From NCBI GenBank assembly GCA_963714645.1, contig CAVQQX010000011.1, forward strand, positions 1 to 17,750: a stretch of DNA of 17,750 bases, in the 5' to 3' direction. The translations under genes and the position numbers were made by a program. The stretch's first letter is position 1. The number at the start of each line of letters is the position of its first letter. Under the pieces are notes generated by a model, which saw nothing but the letters and a program-made list of their open reading frames with translations, had not been told where the DNA came from and ran no database searches. Origin of the DNA: RPQJ01 sp963714645 (GTDB lineage: Bacteria > Pseudomonadota > Gammaproteobacteria > Steroidobacterales > Steroidobacteraceae). This document shows, in pieces, positions 8,537 through 15,390 of this stretch.

Positions 8537-8553
8537 AGTCCCAGGAGACCGTC

Positions 8554-9093
8554 ATGATCGTCCAGATGCAGGAATACATGCTCGAGCGCGGCGAGATGTT
8601 GCGTGGACAGGTCCGCAAGATCCGTGCAACGTCCGTCGAGTCCGTGCGCGAGGCCGCTGTCGGCTCCGCCGGGACGCTCAGGGCACTGAAGAGCCCCGTC
8701 CGCGTGATCGCCCGCTCGGGCGTCAAGCTGACTGCCGTCTCCCAGCAAGCCGTCCAGAACCTCATCGAATTGCAGTCCGCGGCGGTCACGGCCGCGCTCG
8801 GCGAGCTGGCGCTGCGCATCGAGCGCGCCACGCGGGCCGAGAACATCGTCGAGTTCGTGCGCGGGCAGGTCGAGCTTGCCCCGACGACCCGCGACCGCAT
8901 GGTCGAGGACGCGAATCGCGCGGCGAACATCCTCAAGGTCGCCGGCCGCGATTTCCGCGCCGTCGCGAAGCATGCGTTCGCGAGCATCGCCGACAAGGGC
9001 GACAAGGAAACCGTCGCCGCGAAGCCGGCCCGCCGCAAGACCGCGAAACGTGCGACGCGCAAGGCCCCGGCCCGCGCCCGCAAGACCGCATAA
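8554..9093 (+). CDS. Phasin family protein (PHA granule-associated)
   Basis: The 179-residue product resembles phasins, small amphipathic proteins that coat polyhydroxyalkanoate granules and control their size and number. It is nearly all helical, with the typical pattern from about residue 48 to 140 (SQQAVQNLIELQSAAVTAALG, then VEFVRGQVELAPTTRDRMV and ANRAANILKVAGRDF). The last 25-30 residues form a Lys/Arg/Ala-rich tail (KPARRKTAKRATRK, RARKTA) like the histone-H1-like tail of PhaF-type phasins, so binding to the nucleoid as well as to granules is possible. ATG 8554 is chosen because AGGAG (8543-8547) is 6 nt upstream and the promoter lies about 40 nt away. The frame stays open to 8446. It is monocistronic, divergent from the DUF11-like gene, and followed by a terminator. 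Confidence 0.85.
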   Translation: MIVQMQEYMLERGEMLRGQVRKIRATSVESVREAAVGSAGTLRALKSPVRVIARSGVKLTAVSQQAVQNLIELQSAAVTAALGELALRIERATRAENIVEFVRGQVELAPTTRDRMVEDANRAANILKVAGRDFRAVAKHAFASIADKGDKETVAAKPARRKTAKRATRKAPARARKTA

Positions 9094-9100
9094 GTAAAAT

Positions 9101-9121
9101 CGCGACGCCACGCGCGTCGCG
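9101..9121 (+). repeat. Strong GC-rich hairpin just after the phasin stop
   Basis: CGCGACGC (9101-9108) and GCGTCGCG (9114-9121) form a perfect 8-bp stem with a 5-nt loop, starting 7 nt after the phasin stop codon. No U-run follows, so it is more likely an mRNA 3'-end stabiliser or part of a two-hairpin terminator region than a terminator alone. Confidence 0.5.
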
Positions 9122-9185
9122 AGGCCGAGGGCCCTGCGCGACTTCGATCCGCGGGGCACCTCGCCCGACAGGTCTCCCCCAGATT

Positions 9186-9213
9186 GCGCCCTCTTGCGGG
9201 GGCGCTTTTTTTT
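9186..9213 (+). terminator. Rho-independent terminator after the phasin gene
   Basis: GCGCCC (9186-9191) pairs with GGGCGC (9200-9205) around an 8-nt loop and is followed by eight T (9206-9213). This is a textbook intrinsic terminator, about 93 nt past the phasin stop and about 97 nt before the pckG start, and it separates the two transcripts. Confidence 0.85.
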
Positions 9214-9275
9214 GCGGCTTTATCCGACGCAACGGGGGCCTGGCCCTCGCTGCGACCCCGGCCGGGCCGGGCGGT

Positions 9276-9281
9276 TATAAT
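9276..9281 (+). promoter_or_regulatory. Likely -10 box of the pckG promoter
   Basis: A perfect TATAAT lies 29 nt upstream of the pckG start and downstream of the phasin terminator. No good -35 hexamer stands 16-18 bp upstream, where the sequence is GC-only, so an activator or an alternative contact may be needed. Confidence 0.5.
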
Positions 9282-9310
9282 CCCGCGATTGCACAGGGGA
9301 TCCCGAGCTG

Positions 9311-11065
9311 ATGACGAAGACGACGACAAATGCCGCCCTGCGGGACTGGATCGACGCGACCGCCCGCCTGACACAGCCTGACCGGATTCACTGGTGCACG
9401 GGCTCCGACATCGAGCGCGACGAGCTCGTTCAGCGGATGCTGCAGACCGGCGACCTGATCGAGCTCAACCAGGCGACGTTCCCGAACTGCTACCTCCACC
9501 GCTCGCATCCGTCCGACGTCGCGCGCGTGGAGCACGTGACGTTCATCTGCTCCGAGCGCGAGGAAGACGCGGGCCCCAACAACCACTGGATGAGTCCGCA
9601 GGAGGCCCATCGGAAGGTCGACGCACTGTTCGCGGGCAGCATGCGGGGCCGCACGATGTACGTCGTGCCGTACTGCATGGGCCCGATCGCCTCGCCCTAC
9701 TCACGCTGCGGCGTCGAGATCACCGACAGTCCCTACGTCGTGCTCAGCATGCGCATCATGACGCGCATGGGCAGGGCGGCGCTGGAGCGGATCGAGCGCG
9801 AGGATAGCTTCGTGCGCGGGCTGCACTCGGTGGGCGATCTCGATCCCGAGAAGCGCTTCATCATGCATTTCCCGGAGACGCTCTCGATCAAGAGCATCGG
9901 CTCGGGCTACGGCGGCAACGCGCTGCTCGGCAAGAAGTGCCATGCGCTCAGGATCGCGAGCTTCCAGGCGCGGCAGGAAGGCTGGCTCGCCGAGCACATG
10001 CTCGTCGTGGGGCTCGAGAATCCGCGTGGCGAGCTGCACTACGTCGCGGCGGCGTTTCCCTCGGCCTGCGGCAAGACCAACCTCGGCATGCTGATTCCGC
10101 CGGACACCATGCCGGGCTGGAAGGTGTCGACCATCGGCGAGGACATCGCCTGGCTGCACGTCGGCACCGACGGGCGCCTGCGCGCGATCAATCCGGAGGC
10201 AGGTTTCTTCGGGGTCGTGCCTGGCACGAGCCCGAAGTCCAACCGTAACGCCTACGAGATGATCCACCACGACACGATCTTCACCAACGTGGCGCTCACG
10301 GCCGACAACGAGCCGTGGTGGGAAGGCCGCATCTCCGGCACACCGGTCGTGGACTGGCAGGGCAAGCCGTACGACAAGGCCACTGCCACCGGCCCGGCCG
10401 CGCATCCCAACTCGCGCTTCACGGTCTCGGCGAAGCAGAACCCCGCCTATTCGCATTTGATGGAACACCCGGAAGGCGTGCCGATCTCGGCGATCCTGTT
10501 CGGCGGCCGGCGGCGCGAAGTCGCCCCGCTCGTCTACGAGGCCCGTGACTGGGCGCACGGCGTGATGATCGGCGCGGGCATGGCTTCGGAGACGACGGCC
10601 GCCGCCGTGGGCCAGGTGGGCGTGGTGCGACGCGACTCGATGGCGATGAAGCCCTTCTGCGGCTACAACTTCGCCGACTACTGGGCGCACTGGCTGAGCT
10701 TCGAGCGCCGCGTGAAGCAGCTGCCGCGGGTGTTCCACGTCAACTGGTTCCGGCAGGACAAGAACGGCAAGTTCCTGTGGCCGGGCTTCGGCGACAACCT
10801 GCGCGTCCTGTCGTGGATCGTCGAGCGCTGCGAAGGTCGTGCCGGCGCGAAGGAAACCCCGATCGGCTTCCTGCCGCGCCCCGAGGACATCAACCTCAAG
10901 GGCCTCGCGCTCAGCAACGAGGCCCTGCAGCAGCTGATGGAGATCGATCCCGCGGCCTGGCACACGGAGATCGACGACATCGGCAGGTATCTGGAAGGTT
11001 TCGGCTCCCGCACTCCCGAATCGCTGCGGGACCGCTACCAGCAGGTCAAGCGCGCGCTGGGATAG
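9311..11065 (+). CDS. pckG: Phosphoenolpyruvate carboxykinase (GTP)
   Basis: This 584-residue cytoplasmic enzyme converts oxaloacetate and GTP to phosphoenolpyruvate, CO2 and GDP (EC 4.1.1.32), the entry step of gluconeogenesis from organic acids. It belongs to the GTP-dependent family, not the ATP-dependent PckA family. Visible landmarks are the P-loop with the reactive cysteine FPSACGKTNLGML (249-261), kinase-2 region TIGEDIAWLHVG (274-285), NPEAGFFGVVPGTS (294-307), the substrate-site region SPYSRCGVEITDSPYVV (128-144) and FGGRRREVAPLV later in the protein. Length is close to the family norm of about 600. The ATG is preceded by AGGGGA at 9295-9300. It is transcribed alone from its own promoter region and ends against the convergent cyclase gene. 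Confidence 0.96.
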   Translation: MTKTTTNAALRDWIDATARLTQPDRIHWCTGSDIERDELVQRMLQTGDLIELNQATFPNCYLHRSHPSDVARVEHVTFICSEREEDAGPNNHWMSPQEAHRKVDALFAGSMRGRTMYVVPYCMGPIASPYSRCGVEITDSPYVVLSMRIMTRMGRAALERIEREDSFVRGLHSVGDLDPEKRFIMHFPETLSIKSIGSGYGGNALLGKKCHALRIASFQARQEGWLAEHMLVVGLENPRGELHYVAAAFPSACGKTNLGMLIPPDTMPGWKVSTIGEDIAWLHVGTDGRLRAINPEAGFFGVVPGTSPKSNRNAYEMIHHDTIFTNVALTADNEPWWEGRISGTPVVDWQGKPYDKATATGPAAHPNSRFTVSAKQNPAYSHLMEHPEGVPISAILFGGRRREVAPLVYEARDWAHGVMIGAGMASETTAAAVGQVGVVRRDSMAMKPFCGYNFADYWAHWLSFERRVKQLPRVFHVNWFRQDKNGKFLWPGFGDNLRVLSWIVERCEGRAGAKETPIGFLPRPEDINLKGLALSNEALQQLMEIDPAAWHTEIDDIGRYLEGFGSRTPESLRDRYQQVKRALG

Positions 11066-11134
11066 CAGTGAATAGTGAACGGTGAACAGTACGAAGACGG
11101 CCACCGCGCCCCTCGGGCTGTTCGCTATTCACTG
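11066..11134. terminator. Long inverted repeat between convergent pckG and cyclase genes, built of TGAAYRG heptamers
   Basis: The left arm 11066-11080 (CAGTGAATAGTGAAC) begins right after the pckG stop. The right arm 11120-11134 is its reverse complement with one mismatch and contains the stop codon of the cyclase gene. The left side consists of 7-bp units TGAATAG, TGAACGG and TGAACAG, and the right side repeats such units inverted. The arrangement would give a hairpin in both convergent transcripts, so it may act as a bidirectional terminator, though no U-run is present. Confidence 0.5.
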
Positions 11135-12034
11135 ATCCTCCAGCCGGTACCGGATCGCATCCGGTGCCGTCGAGTCGGGCGCCTTGCCCAGGCCGATGCA
11201 ACCGGCGCCCAGCAGCACGACCGAGTCGCGACGTACGAACGATTCCTTGCCGTCCTGGCTCGTGACGAAGGTGCCGTTGGTGCTCTGGTCGATCAGCAGG
11301 AAGCGGTCGCGCAGCACCTCGATGCGGGCGTGCAGCCGCGAGATCAGCGTTCCCTTGACGACGACGTCGTTCTCCTCGGCGCGGCCCATCGTCGCTTCCT
11401 TCTTCCGCTCGTCGAGCAGAATGTCGCGACCGAGGTGCGTGAGGCGCACCCGCGCCGCGCGACCGCGGCTGCCGCCCATCTCGATCGACGGCAGCATGCT
11501 GGTCACGTCTTCCTGTTGCCAGAGCACCTCGTAGAGCTCGATCTCGTCCGCGAGTCCCCTGAGCGGCGTCACGTCGACCTTGCGCGAGACGGCGCGCCAC
11601 TCGGGCGAGCAGCGCCTGATGGCTTCGGCCGAAAGAATCACCTGCCCCGCCTTCGCCTGGCTGGTCACCCGGTTGGCCGTGTGTACCGTCGTCCCGAAGA
11701 TGTCGCGGTTTTCGAACACGACCGGACCGAAGTGGCAGCCGATCCGGATCGCGACGTGCTGGCCCTGCACGAGCAGCTCCGGCCGCGCCTTGATGTCCTG
11801 GTGCATCTCGCTCGCCGCGTTCACGGCGTCGTCCGGCGTCGGGAAGATCGAAAGGATCTCGTCGCCGATCGTCTTGATCACCGTTCCACGATTGCGCTCG
11901 GTGGACTCGCGCATCACTTCGATGCAGACGAGGATGAGTTCGCGCGCCCGATTGTCGCCGAGCAGCTCGTACAGACGCGTGCTGCCCACGACGTCCGAAA
12001 AAAGCACGGCCACTTCGGTCTCGGTACTGCTCAC
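11129..12034 (-). CDS. Class III adenylate/guanylate cyclase with C-terminal FHA domain
   Basis: The 301-residue soluble protein joins a class III nucleotidyl cyclase domain (about 5-150) to a forkhead-associated domain (about 195-290), which binds phosphothreonine peptides. Cyclase landmarks are metal-binding D14 in LFSDVVGST, K54 and D58 in IKTIGDEILSIF, and R122 in VHTANRVTSQA. The usual Asn four residues before that Arg is His118 here, so activity should be tested rather than assumed. FHA landmarks are MGRAEENDVV (216-225), ISRLHARI (231-238) and STNGTF (251-256), all intact. A cyclase-FHA fusion suggests cAMP or cGMP synthesis gated by a Ser/Thr kinase signal. It starts with GTG. It converges on pckG, and its stop lies in the shared inverted repeat. 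Confidence 0.88.
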   Translation of the reverse strand: MSSTETEVAVLFSDVVGSTRLYELLGDNRARELILVCIEVMRESTERNRGTVIKTIGDEILSIFPTPDDAVNAASEMHQDIKARPELLVQGQHVAIRIGCHFGPVVFENRDIFGTTVHTANRVTSQAKAGQVILSAEAIRRCSPEWRAVSRKVDVTPLRGLADEIELYEVLWQQEDVTSMLPSIEMGGSRGRAARVRLTHLGRDILLDERKKEATMGRAEENDVVVKGTLISRLHARIEVLRDRFLLIDQSTNGTFVTSQDGKESFVRRDSVVLLGAGCIGLGKAPDSTAPDAIRYRLEDQ

Positions 12035-12100
12035 TCGCTACCCCGACGGTTGCCCGCACGCGACACGCGGCATGCCCGCTGCGCGGGGCCGCTGGTCCTC

Positions 12101-12106
12101 ATTATA
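12101..12106 (-). promoter_or_regulatory. Possible -10 box of the cyclase-FHA gene
   Basis: On the minus strand a perfect TATAAT lies 67 nt upstream of the GTG start, in the gap after dusA. The -35 position holds only GAACGG. TGCCCGCT (12073-12080) and AGCGGGCA (12106-12113) form an 8-bp inverted repeat flanking the box, which could be an operator or a leader hairpin. Confidence 0.4.
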
Positions 12107-12135
12107 GCGGGCAGCCCCACGGGCCGTTCGGCCGG

Positions 12136-12164
12136 CCTCAAGCAGCCATGCCTCAAGCAGCCAT
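12136..12164. repeat. Tandem 14/15-bp duplication across the dusA stop
   Basis: CCTCAAGCAGCCAT occurs at 12136-12149 and again at 12151-12164, with a 15-bp period. The second copy holds the dusA stop codon and the last residues (MAA), and the first copy is an exact duplicate just beyond the gene. It looks like a recent slippage duplication without effect on the protein. Confidence 0.8.
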
Positions 12165-13256
12165 CCGGAACATGGCCAGCGATTGCCGCAGCACTGCGCC
12201 GGTCGCACCCGGCTCCCGTGCGCGCTCCGTGAGGAACCGGCGCCACGTGCGCGCGTTCGGCTGTCCCGCGTACAGGCCCTGGACATGCCGCAACAGCGAT
12301 GGCAGCCGATGTCCTCTGGCGAGCATCGCGTCGACGTAGTCGGCATAGGCGAGCGCAACGTCCTCCCGACCCGGCATCGAGCCAGACTCTCCAGCGAGGA
12401 GCGAGCGGTCGAGTTCCGCGAGCAGGTACGGTTCCTGGTAGGCCTGGCGCCCGAGCATGACGCCGTCGAAGCGTGGCGCCCACTCCCGCACCTGCGCGAC
12501 CGACTTGAGGCCTCCGTTCAGGATCACCACGAGTTCGTCGTGTTCCGCCTTCAATCGCGCGGGCACGTCGTAGCGTAGCGGCGGAATCTCGCGGTTCTCC
12601 CTCGGGCTCAGGCCCTGCAGGTGCGCCTTGCGCGCGTGCACGATGAAGACGTCGACACCGGCGTCGCGCACCGTGAGCACGAAATTCTCGAAAAAGCCGT
12701 AGTCGTCGCGGTCGTCGATGCCGATGCGGCACTTGACCGTCACCGGAATCGACACGGCATCCTGCATCGCACGCACGCAGTCGCCGACGAGCTCAGGGTC
12801 GGCCATGAGGCACGCGCCGAAGCGCCCGCTCTGGACGCGGTCGCTCGGGCAGCCGACGTTCAGGTTGACCTCGTCGTAGCCGTGCCGCTCGCCGAGCCGC
12901 GCGGCCGCCGCGAGCAACACCGGATCGGAGCCGCCGAGCTGCAACCCCACGGGATGCTCGGACGCATCGAAGCCCAGCAGTCGCTCGACGTCGCCGTGCA
13001 CGAGCGCCTGCGCCGTGACCATCTCGGTGTACAGCAGCGCGCGCGGGCTCAGCAGGCGCAGCAGGTAGCGGCAGTGCCGGTCGGTGTAATCCATCATCGG
13101 GGCCACGGAAAGGCGGCGATCGATCGAATCGCCATTTTTCTCGACGGAAATGCCTATTTTTCCGGTGTTTTCCACTTGTGTCGTTGCTGCTGGATTCCTG
13201 CGTAGTCCGGGTAGTTTATCGTTTGCCGGGGAGACATGATGCTTTCCAGGCTCCAT
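12153..13256 (-). CDS. dusA: tRNA-dihydrouridine(20/20a) synthase DusA
   Basis: DusA is a cytoplasmic FMN enzyme that reduces uridine 20/20a in the tRNA D-loop with NADPH. The TIM barrel begins RRLSVAPMMDYTDRHCRYLL. Further DusA marks are LLYTEMVTAQALVHGD, GLQLGGSDP, NLNVGCPSDRVQSG, then GRFGACLM with the likely catalytic Cys149, VTVKCRIGIDD, FIVHARKA, LSPRENREIPPL and GVMLGRQAYQEPYL. The core is complete and close to E. coli DusA in layout. The start is uncertain: ATG 13256 is used here, but the frame opens at 13277, and GTG 13175 would give a 340-residue protein nearer the usual size. The first 45 or so residues are not family-conserved, lie in a more AT-rich patch next to an integrase stub, and may come from an element that integrated at the 5' end of dusA. 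Confidence 0.9.
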   Translation of the reverse strand: MEPGKHHVSPANDKLPGLRRNPAATTQVENTGKIGISVEKNGDSIDRRLSVAPMMDYTDRHCRYLLRLLSPRALLYTEMVTAQALVHGDVERLLGFDASEHPVGLQLGGSDPVLLAAAARLGERHGYDEVNLNVGCPSDRVQSGRFGACLMADPELVGDCVRAMQDAVSIPVTVKCRIGIDDRDDYGFFENFVLTVRDAGVDVFIVHARKAHLQGLSPRENREIPPLRYDVPARLKAEHDELVVILNGGLKSVAQVREWAPRFDGVMLGRQAYQEPYLLAELDRSLLAGESGSMPGREDVALAYADYVDAMLARGHRLPSLLRHVQGLYAGQPNARTWRRFLTERAREPGATGAVLRQSLAMFRMAA

Positions 13257-13266
13257 GTCTCCCCGG
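13226..13266. repeat. Perfect 13-bp palindrome between dusA and the integrase stub
   Basis: CCGGGGAGACATG (13226-13238) and CATGTCTCCCCGG (13254-13266) are exact inverted copies around a 15-bp loop. The right arm contains the ATG used here for dusA and ends 10 bp before the ATG of the divergent integrase stub. No U-run follows on either strand, so it is not an intrinsic terminator. It could be a regulator binding site for the divergent pair, a recombination-related site, or an RNA hairpin that hides a dusA start. Confidence 0.7.
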
Positions 13267-13276
13267 ATTGTCGGCA

Positions 13277-13407
13277 ATGTCGACGATCAAAGTTCGCAAA
13301 CAGGGCAACGGCGCCACGTGCTACACGGCCATCGTCAGGCTGCGTCCAGGTAAAGGTCCTGCACCGGGAAAGCCGCACTTTCACCCACCGCTCCGCCGCA
13401 TCGAGCT
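13277..13407 (+). pseudogene. N-terminal stub of a phage-type tyrosine integrase
   Basis: ATG 13277 opens MSTIKVRKQGNGATCYTAIV, the typical N-terminal arm-binding start of integrases of prophages and genomic islands. One extra base near 13355-13358 then shifts the frame. In the next frame the match goes on as GKVLHRESRTFTHRSAASSW and stops exactly where the left end of the IS5 element begins. The central and catalytic domains are missing, and they do not reappear on the other side of the IS. The divergent placement at the 5' end of dusA matches known elements that integrate at dusA. Family assignment rests on about 43 residues. Confidence 0.65.
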
Positions 13408-14571
13408 GGGGATTCTCTGATTTGTTGCCCAACATCGTACACTTCGGCAACGACGGTGCAGGCAAGGTAAAGCGATGCGAACGAAGCAGCAGGCACTGGC
13501 GGCGAGCGGGTTTGAGCGCTACCGCAAGCGCACGCAGCGCGAGCAGTTTCTGGCCGACATGAACCAAGCGGTGCCGTGGGGCCCGCTGGTTGGGCTGATC
13601 GCGCCGGTGTATCCGAAGGGCGAAGGCGCCGGCCGCCCGCCGGTGGGACTGGAGCGGATGCTGCGCATCCACTGCCTGCAGCAGTGGTTCAACCTCTCCG
13701 ACCCGGCGGTCGGGGAAGCGTTGTACGACTCGCGGGCCATGCGCGAGTTCGTCGGCATCGACCTGGGTCGCGAGCCGGTGCCGGACGAGACGACGATCTG
13801 CAAGTTCCGCCACCTGCTCGAGACCCATGAGCTGGGCCCGCAGATCCTCGCCGCGGTCAATGCCCACCTGGCCGAGCAGGGCTTCAAGGTCAGCACCGGC
13901 ACGATCGTCGATGCGACGATCATCAGCGCGCCGAGTTCGACCAAGAACCGCGACGGCGAGCGCGACCCGGAGATGCACCAGACCAAGAAGGGCAACGAGT
14001 GGCACTTCGGCATGAAGGCGCACATCGGTGTCGACAGTCGGCACAAGCTGATCCACTCGGTGGCGGCCACCGCCGCCAACGTGCACGACTCCCATCTGTT
14101 GCCCGAGCTGCTGCGCGGACACGAGACCAAGGTCTGGGGCGATTCGGCGTATCAAGGCAAGCGCGAGGTGATTCACGCGCTCGCGCCGCGGGCGCGGGAC
14201 ATGACCCACCGCCGCTATCGTCGCGGTGGCTGGCTCGATCCGGTCGAGCGACGCAAGAACCGGAGCAAGTCGCGGGTGCGGGCCAAGGTCGAGCATCCGT
14301 TCCTGGTGCTGAAGGTGATCTTCGGCTTCCGCAAGGTGCGTTACCGCGGCATCGCCAAGAACGCGCAACGGCTCAACGTGGCCTGCGCGCTGGTCAACCT
14401 GTTCATGCTGCGGCGACCGTTGTTGCGCTTGGCATAGGGGACGTGTCGATGAAATCTGGGAAAGCCGGCCATCGCAGCCTCCAATCGATCGAAAACCACC
14501 GACTTTCGTGATGCCAGAGTCTGCAATGAACGTAGATCGCCTCATGAACCCTGTTAGATCAGAGCTTCCCT
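13408..14571 (+). mobile_element. IS5-family insertion sequence
   Basis: The element is about 1.16 kb with one transposase gene. The left end GGGATTCTCTGATTT (13409-13423) and the right end, read inward as GGGAAGCTCTGATCT (14570-14556), are inverted repeats with 12 of 15 matches. The left boundary is supported independently because similarity to an integrase stops at that base. The right side does not continue the integrase but meets the tail of an IS4-family element, so DNA was deleted or rearranged after insertion. No target duplication is seen. Confidence 0.75.
13475..14437 (+). CDS. IS5-family transposase
   Basis: The 320-residue DDE transposase mobilises the surrounding IS. It has the N-terminal IS5 domain (GRPPVGLERMLRIHCLQQWF, about 53-72, and VPDETTICKFRHLLE, 102-116) and the catalytic core with D146 in GTIVDATII, D223 in VWGDSAYQGK and E273 in RVRAKVEHPFLVLK. 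The C-terminal FGFRKVRYRGIAKNAQRL is typical. The protein appears full length and uninterrupted. The start at 13475 is preceded by a weak AAGG. Confidence 0.93.
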   Translation: MRTKQQALAASGFERYRKRTQREQFLADMNQAVPWGPLVGLIAPVYPKGEGAGRPPVGLERMLRIHCLQQWFNLSDPAVGEALYDSRAMREFVGIDLGREPVPDETTICKFRHLLETHELGPQILAAVNAHLAEQGFKVSTGTIVDATIISAPSSTKNRDGERDPEMHQTKKGNEWHFGMKAHIGVDSRHKLIHSVAATAANVHDSHLLPELLRGHETKVWGDSAYQGKREVIHALAPRARDMTHRRYRRGGWLDPVERRKNRSKSRVRAKVEHPFLVLKVIFGFRKVRYRGIAKNAQRLNVACALVNLFMLRRPLLRLA

Positions 14572-14589
14572 AGTTGGAATGGCACTTAC

Positions 14590-15252
14590 TTAAGCCCGAT
14601 AGCGCCACAGGTGTCCATATTTTCGCACACGCTCGCGGGCTTCAGCGCGAGGGATTTTCAACCACGGATAGGGCTTGGGCCTGCGTTTTCGCGCCCGCGG
14701 TTCGATGCGTCCGGGTCGGTTGCCGACCACCGGTTGCGCAAGCAGCCTGAAGAACGTGTCCGGATCGGCGTGCAGATCAATGCGATGCGCAATCCACTCG
14801 ACCCATAGCTGCACCGCATGCTTGAAGCTCAGCTGCCGCGGGTGAACATCGGAGTCGAGTGCCGCTTGTGCCATCAGCAGGCGGATCAGGTTGTAGGCCA
14901 GCAGATGTACCCACAGCTCTTTCTCAACCATCGGCGGCGTCAGGCAGCGCAGCACTTCCACGCCGAGCGTGGTCTTGATGTGGCGCAGATCCAGTTCCGC
15001 GTTCCAGCGCCGCGCGTACAGCTGATCGAGCTCGCCTTTGCTGATCTTGTGGTTGATGAGCGTGGTGACCAGGACCTGGCCATCGACCTGCACTTCCCGC
15101 ACGGCAAGCTCATCGGGAAAATCCGCGTACTGCTGCGCCGTCATCCACTCGGGCCTGGTCTGCGACTTCTTCCAGCGCACCAGGTGATCGCGGGCCCCGA
15201 GCGAGATACCACGTCGAAAATCCGTATGCCGCGCGCCGTTTTGCTCAAACAG
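14590..15252 (-). pseudogene. IS4-family transposase, C-terminal half only
   Basis: About 220 residues of an IS4-type DDE transposase remain, from LFEQNGARHTDFRRG through GARDHLVRWKK to the end HLWRYRA. The IS4 signature Y-(2)-R-(3)-E-(6)-K is intact in YARRWNAELDLRHIK and supplies the third catalytic acid. The first two catalytic aspartates, which lie upstream in this family, are missing. The gene is cut at about 15252, where the left terminal repeats of the IS21 element begin, so IS21 insertion is the simplest cause. The rest may lie beyond the right edge of the window. The stop codon sits in GGCACTTACTTAAG, which may be the end repeat of this IS. Confidence 0.85.
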
Positions 15253-15390
15253 CCCCGGCGGCCCCCCAAAATCCCCCACCTGTGGCCACCCCAAACTCCT
15301 CCACCTGATTTGTAGTTGATGCCGGCGCCGGTGCGCCGGCGCGATGCGACGGGACGTTACGCTGCTCCATTTTTGCAGGAGCGGCAGGAG

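Noticed and set aside
8446..8553. N-terminal extension of the phasin to 8446
   Set aside because: It would start upstream of the promoter, and the translated residues do not look like phasin. The Shine-Dalgarno site at 8543-8547 points to ATG 8554.
9701..11104. Minus-strand open frame of 467 codons under pckG
   Set aside because: pckG on the plus strand carries all family motifs; the antisense frame has none.
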